NCBI GenBank assembly: GCA_934167965.1
Contig: CAKPMJ010000004.1
Location: 190,563 to 254,562 of the forward strand
Direction of reading: 5' to 3'
DNA from: an uncultured Clostridia bacterium
Lineage (GTDB): Bacteria > Bacillota > Clostridia > TANB77 > CAG-508
Length of the DNA: 64,000 nt
A model generated the notes under the pieces. That model made no database searches. It was not told the origin of the DNA and saw only the letters and a program-made list of their open reading frames with translations. The number at the start of each line of letters is the position of its first letter. Within the stretch, counting starts at the first letter, position 1. A program made the translations under genes and the position numbers. Shown here one piece after another: positions 61,343 through 64,000 of this stretch.

Positions 61343-61371
61343 ATTTTACTATAAACATTTATTATTTTCAA
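61343..61371 (-). promoter_or_regulatory. Promoter of the GT-C gene
   Basis: Minus-strand TTGAAA (61371-61366), 17 nt, TAAAAT (61348-61343). Confidence 0.5.
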
Positions 61372-61383
61372 CTTTTTATAAAA

Positions 61384-61413
61384 AAATTCCTATGATTTGT
61401 CTCATAGGAATTT
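61384..61413 (-). terminator. Terminator of the DUF1540 gene
   Basis: AAATTCCTATGA and TCATAGGAATTT form a perfect 12-bp stem; on the minus strand a T run follows directly. It lies 6 nt after the DUF1540 stop. Confidence 0.88.
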
Positions 61414-61418
61414 CTTTT

Positions 61419-61586
61419 TTATTCACAATTACATTCATAACTTGAACACATAGATTCATCTGGTTCTTCTGTGTTTACACCAGTAACTGGTGTTACTACT
61501 ATTGATTCTAAATCACATTCTTGTTTGTGGCAATTATTATACTTACAACTGTTTACTGTACAATTTATTTTTTGATTCTTATCCAT
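61419..61586 (-). CDS. DUF1540 Cys-rich small protein
   Basis: A 55-residue protein, MDKNQKINCTVNSCKYNNCH, then KQECDLESIVVTPVTG and the C-terminal CSSYECNCE. Nine Cys and one His in a CTVxxCxYNxxxxxxC-type pattern match DUF1540, common in spore-forming Clostridia and thought to bind metal. AGGAGGAATATT precedes the ATG. It lies between the GT-C gene and the truncated peroxiredoxin. Confidence 0.88.
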   Translation of the reverse strand: MDKNQKINCTVNSCKYNNCHKQECDLESIVVTPVTGVNTEEPDESMCSSYECNCE

Positions 61587-61611
61587 AATAATATTCCTCC
61601 ATCAAAAAATT

Positions 61612-61624
61612 AGCATTTAATGCT
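61612..61624 (-). terminator. Weak hairpin after the peroxiredoxin fragment
   Basis: AGCAT-TAA-ATGCT on the minus strand followed by AATTTTTT. The stem is only 5 bp, so function is doubtful. Confidence 0.3.
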
Positions 61625-61652
61625 TTTATTATTATGGCACTTTTTTATTTTT

Positions 61653-62237
61653 CTATTCTTTATTTTCACAATTTTCATTTTCTTTCATATTTACCTTGTC
61701 AATACATTCCTGTTCTGGCATTTTAAAGCTTAAATACCAATTAAATCCATTTTTATTTTGTTCGATTGATTTATTTCTTTCTTGTAATTGGCAAAATGTT
61801 TGTGGTGCTGGAACAATTACAGGATTTCCTAAAACCCAGTTTGCTGGTGTTGAACCATTTGAACACTCTGCCATTTGTAGTGCCTGAATAGTTCTTATTA
61901 TCTCTGGTATGAATCTTCCTATATTTAATGGATAGACTAATATCACTCTTACAATTCCTTTATCATCTATAATAAATACATTTCTTACTGTCTCTGTTGT
62001 ACTTACATTGTTTGATATCATTCCATATTTTCTTGCAATTTCTCCGCTTCTGTCTGCAATTATCGGAAATGGTACTATTATTCCTGTTCTCATATAAATA
62101 TCATTTATCCATGCTAAATGTGAAGCATTACTATCAATACTTAAACCTAAAAGTTCTGTATTCAAACTCTGAAAATATTTATATGCTCTTGAAAATGATA
62201 TTATTTCAGTTGTGCATACAGGGGTAAAAGCCTTCAA
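61653..62237 (-). pseudogene. Peroxiredoxin, 5'-truncated by the recombinase element
   Basis: The frame begins abruptly at FTPVCTTEIISFSRAYKYF, the peroxidatic-Cys motif of AhpC/TSA (Prx6-like) proteins, and then follows the family closely (ELLGLSIDSNASHLAWINDI, FPIIADRSGEIARKYGMISN, TVRNVFIIDDKG). The first 45 or so residues, which form the N-terminal strands of the thioredoxin fold, are missing. The only upstream start is a TTG with no ribosome binding site, and the recombinase gene ends 10 nt before it. I conclude the gene was split by integration; the missing 5' part should lie at the other end of the element, outside the window. Confidence 0.8.
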
Positions 62238-62247
62238 TTTGGGGATA
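62225..62247. mobile_element. Presumed attachment-site junction of the serine-recombinase element
   Basis: Peroxiredoxin homology begins exactly at the Phe codon of FTPVCTTE (about 62229). The recombinase stop is at 62248-62250. The crossover should therefore lie in this interval; the core dinucleotide cannot be fixed from one junction. Confidence 0.6.
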
Positions 62248-63813
62248 TTATATTAATCGGCTAATTTCAGGTTTTAGCTCAAATTTCACACTCTTATCGT
62301 GATAAATCCATATTTTATCAATTAAACACTCTAAAATATATCTATTGGGTTTATTAGATTTTAGAATATTATCAAAATATTCTATTGCCGTTTTTAATTT
62401 TTTTATTTTTTCTGTGTCTAAATCTTCTTGCTGTTGTTCTAATAGTTTTTGTAATTGTTCTATACGATTAGTTTTGTCTTTTTCCAATTCTTTATATGTA
62501 TTTTCAATCATTTCTCGTTGATACTCATTTTTAGTGTTAGTTAAATCTTTAATTTTTTGACTAATCAAAACTTTGTATTCAGCATTTAAATTTTCGATTT
62601 CAAATTTGATTTTTTCTTTATTATTTGTTTTAGCATTAGTTTTTGTTTGAAGCTGTATTTTATTTATTTCATCTATGTATTTATTTTTAGTGAATTTTAA
62701 AAATTCTTTGAAATGTATAATTATATCTGCTTCTTTAATTTCATGGCATTTACATCTAGCTTTACCATAAGTTCTATATTGTGAACATTCATAACCTTTT
62801 TGAGATTGTTTTCTAGTTATAGTTATGCCACTTACTCCAAAACCACAATCGCCACATCTACAAAGTCCTGAAAAGTAATAGTTTCTTTTTCTTGTACTTG
62901 ATGTACTTTTTGTATTTAGTTTTCTTTTTCTTATTTCTTGAGCTAAATTAAATGTCTCTTTAGATATAATTGCTTCATGATGATTTTCAAATACAAAATG
63001 TTCTTCCTCTGGAAGCTTTATTGCTTTCCCTCTTATGGATACAGTCTTTTTCTTATGAGTTCTAAGTGTACCACAATATACATCATTTTCTAAAATATTT
63101 CTTATCATATATGTGGACCATAATTTTTGAACTGGATGTTTATATATTCTTCCTCTTTCTAGGTGTTTCATTTGATAGTAAGCCGATGGAGTTGGATAAT
63201 TATATTTACTATTTAGAATATCGCAAATTTTCTTTCTTCCAATTCCTTCTTCGGTATATAGCTTATATATTAATTCTATAACAGGTCGTAGTTCTTCATC
63301 AACATACAGCTTTGTTATATCTTCTGGATCTTTTATATATCCATAATAATTTCCCATAATTAATCTTCCTGTTTTTTGTTTAGAATACATGTGGTCTCTA
63401 GTTTTTCTTGAACAATCTTTAACATATCTTTCATTAAACCATGTTGTTATTCCAATAGTATCATCTCTATCATTTAAAACATCATAAGTTCCACCCATTT
63501 CAGAAACTAATATTAAATTCTTTTGAATATTCTTAAACTCATCTATTAAAACTAATACTCGTCCGTTATGTCTTCCAATTCTTGATAAATCCTTTGCTAT
63601 GACTACATCAATTTTTCCTCCTTTTACTTTTTCAATCATTTTTGAAAATGCAGGTCTGTTAAAGGTATATCCCGAAACATTGTCATCTATGTAGAAGTCT
63701 GAGATAGTCCAATTACGAGAAATTGCATAGTCTTGAATAATTCTTTTCTGTTCTTCAATACTTGCATAGTTTTCTTTATCTTCATCTCTAGACAATCTAC
63801 AATATCCGTACAA
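62248..63813 (-). CDS. Large serine recombinase (TndX/TnpX type)
   Basis: 521 residues. The resolvase domain has YGYCRLSRDEDKENYASIEE with the nucleophile Ser8, VVIAKDLSRIGRHNG and TIGITTWFNE; a recombinase domain follows, then a zinc ribbon (CRCGDCGFG, CSQYRTYGKARCKC) and a long coiled coil (about 385-470). It catalyses integration and excision of mobile elements. As read, translation would begin at a TTG (63813) about 12 nt from GGAGG; the well-placed ATG at 63820 is out of frame. Restoring 8 nt would give MTVVRIYGYCRLS. The 3' end faces the attachment site, as in Tn5397-like elements. Confidence 0.88.
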   Translation of the reverse strand: MYGYCRLSRDEDKENYASIEEQKRIIQDYAISRNWTISDFYIDDNVSGYTFNRPAFSKMIEKVKGGKIDVVIAKDLSRIGRHNGRVLVLIDEFKNIQKNLILVSEMGGTYDVLNDRDDTIGITTWFNERYVKDCSRKTRDHMYSKQKTGRLIMGNYYGYIKDPEDITKLYVDEELRPVIELIYKLYTEEGIGRKKICDILNSKYNYPTPSAYYQMKHLERGRIYKHPVQKLWSTYMIRNILENDVYCGTLRTHKKKTVSIRGKAIKLPEEEHFVFENHHEAIISKETFNLAQEIRKRKLNTKSTSSTRKRNYYFSGLCRCGDCGFGVSGITITRKQSQKGYECSQYRTYGKARCKCHEIKEADIIIHFKEFLKFTKNKYIDEINKIQLQTKTNAKTNNKEKIKFEIENLNAEYKVLISQKIKDLTNTKNEYQREMIENTYKELEKDKTNRIEQLQKLLEQQQEDLDTEKIKKLKTAIEYFDNILKSNKPNRYILECLIDKIWIYHDKSVKFELKPEISRLI

Positions 63814-63860
63814 CTGTCATTTTATCCTCCAAATCTCGCCTGATATTGCTTGTTTTCATG

Positions 63861-64000
63861 TTAGCATACATTTTTGTTTAATTCCACTTGTTTCGTAATT
63901 ATTTTTTCAAGAATCTCGGGATAATTCTCTTTTCCAGTTACGAAAATAGCCACGCTATATTTTTCTTGTTTATACTTTTTAACTAAATCTTTTGTTTCTT
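63861..64000 (-). CDS. Partial small ORF upstream of the recombinase (5' end outside window)
   Basis: The frame is open from the window edge: ETKDLVKKYKQEKYSVAIFV, then TGKENYPEILEKIITKQVEL, ending NKNVC and TAA at 63861. It precedes the recombinase on the same strand by 40 nt. The Y-S-V-x-x-F strand followed by an I-L-E-K-I-I helix is loosely reminiscent of TnpW-type transposon proteins; this is a weak resemblance. Confidence 0.5.
   Translation of the reverse strand, partial: ETKDLVKKYKQEKYSVAIFVTGKENYPEILEKIITKQVELNKNVC

Overview
The window is very AT-rich and every protein looks like a spore-forming anaerobic member of the Clostridia. The supports are the germination protease gpr, a four-subunit pyruvate:ferredoxin oxidoreductase, AdhE, RNase J, YabE-type 3D-domain protein, UPF0182, DUF951, DUF1540 and the S10-spc-alpha ribosomal layout. 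Promoters are textbook sigma-A type (TTGACA, 17 nt, TATAAT) and Shine-Dalgarno sites are strong. The standard genetic code applies: TGG encodes Trp and TGA is used as a stop. The abundance of short prepilin-like proteins resembles uncultured gut Clostridia; that placement is inference.

Layout: (1) 1-6.4 kb holds a truncated prepilin-like gene with a formylglycine-enzyme-like domain, smpB, a hicBA pair with a broken toxin, fba, a TPR protein, a YvyF-like zinc protein and tyrS. (2) 6.4-21.2 kb is mostly minus-strand housekeeping: UPF0182, ftsY, cysE, a GNAT protein, an envelope-stress operon ending in a zinc-ribbon/PD-(D/E)XK nuclease candidate, tRNA-Thr, xth, a G5/3D-domain protein, adhE, a GT-C-like membrane protein and dut. 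(3) 21.3-25.4 kb is a tandem array of four prepilin-like genes with dockerin-type EF-hand repeats, preceded by a (CT)13 tract and a REP-like hairpin. (4) 25.7-32.3 kb has gpr, a DUF951 gene, gltX, RNase J, small regulators and a DUF975 protein. (5) 32.3-55.9 kb is the ribosomal super-cluster on the minus strand. It is split between secY and adk by a por operon, recD2, another prepilin-like gene carrying a phage-tail-like module, and an XRE regulator. (6) 56-61.4 kb has a further dockerin-bearing prepilin-like gene with a gene remnant, a P-loop/Asp23 protein and two membrane glycosyltransferases. (7) 61.4-64 kb has a DUF1540 gene and a peroxiredoxin gene cut at its peroxidatic-Cys motif by a large serine recombinase, apparently the end of an integrated element that continues past the window.

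The most distinctive signal is the dispersed family of seven prepilin-like genes (plus one C-terminal remnant). They share an almost invariant N-terminus (G|ITLIALVIT, with Ala instead of the usual Glu at mature position 5) but carry very different distal modules: dockerin-like, sulfatase-modifying-factor-like and phage-tail-like. Three of them have the same hairpin motif (GGGGACG core between TTGTCAA/TTGACAA arms) just upstream. In the tandem array one gene looks like a mosaic of its neighbours and one carries a single-base frameshift. Together this looks like a diversifying surface-protein repertoire.

Other points to check are a 56-codon gene hidden between rplW and rplB, an L17 protein with a large insertion, a structured leader upstream of rpsJ, a hairpin that sequesters the gpr ribosome binding site, and single-base disruptions in hicA and a LiaF-like gene.
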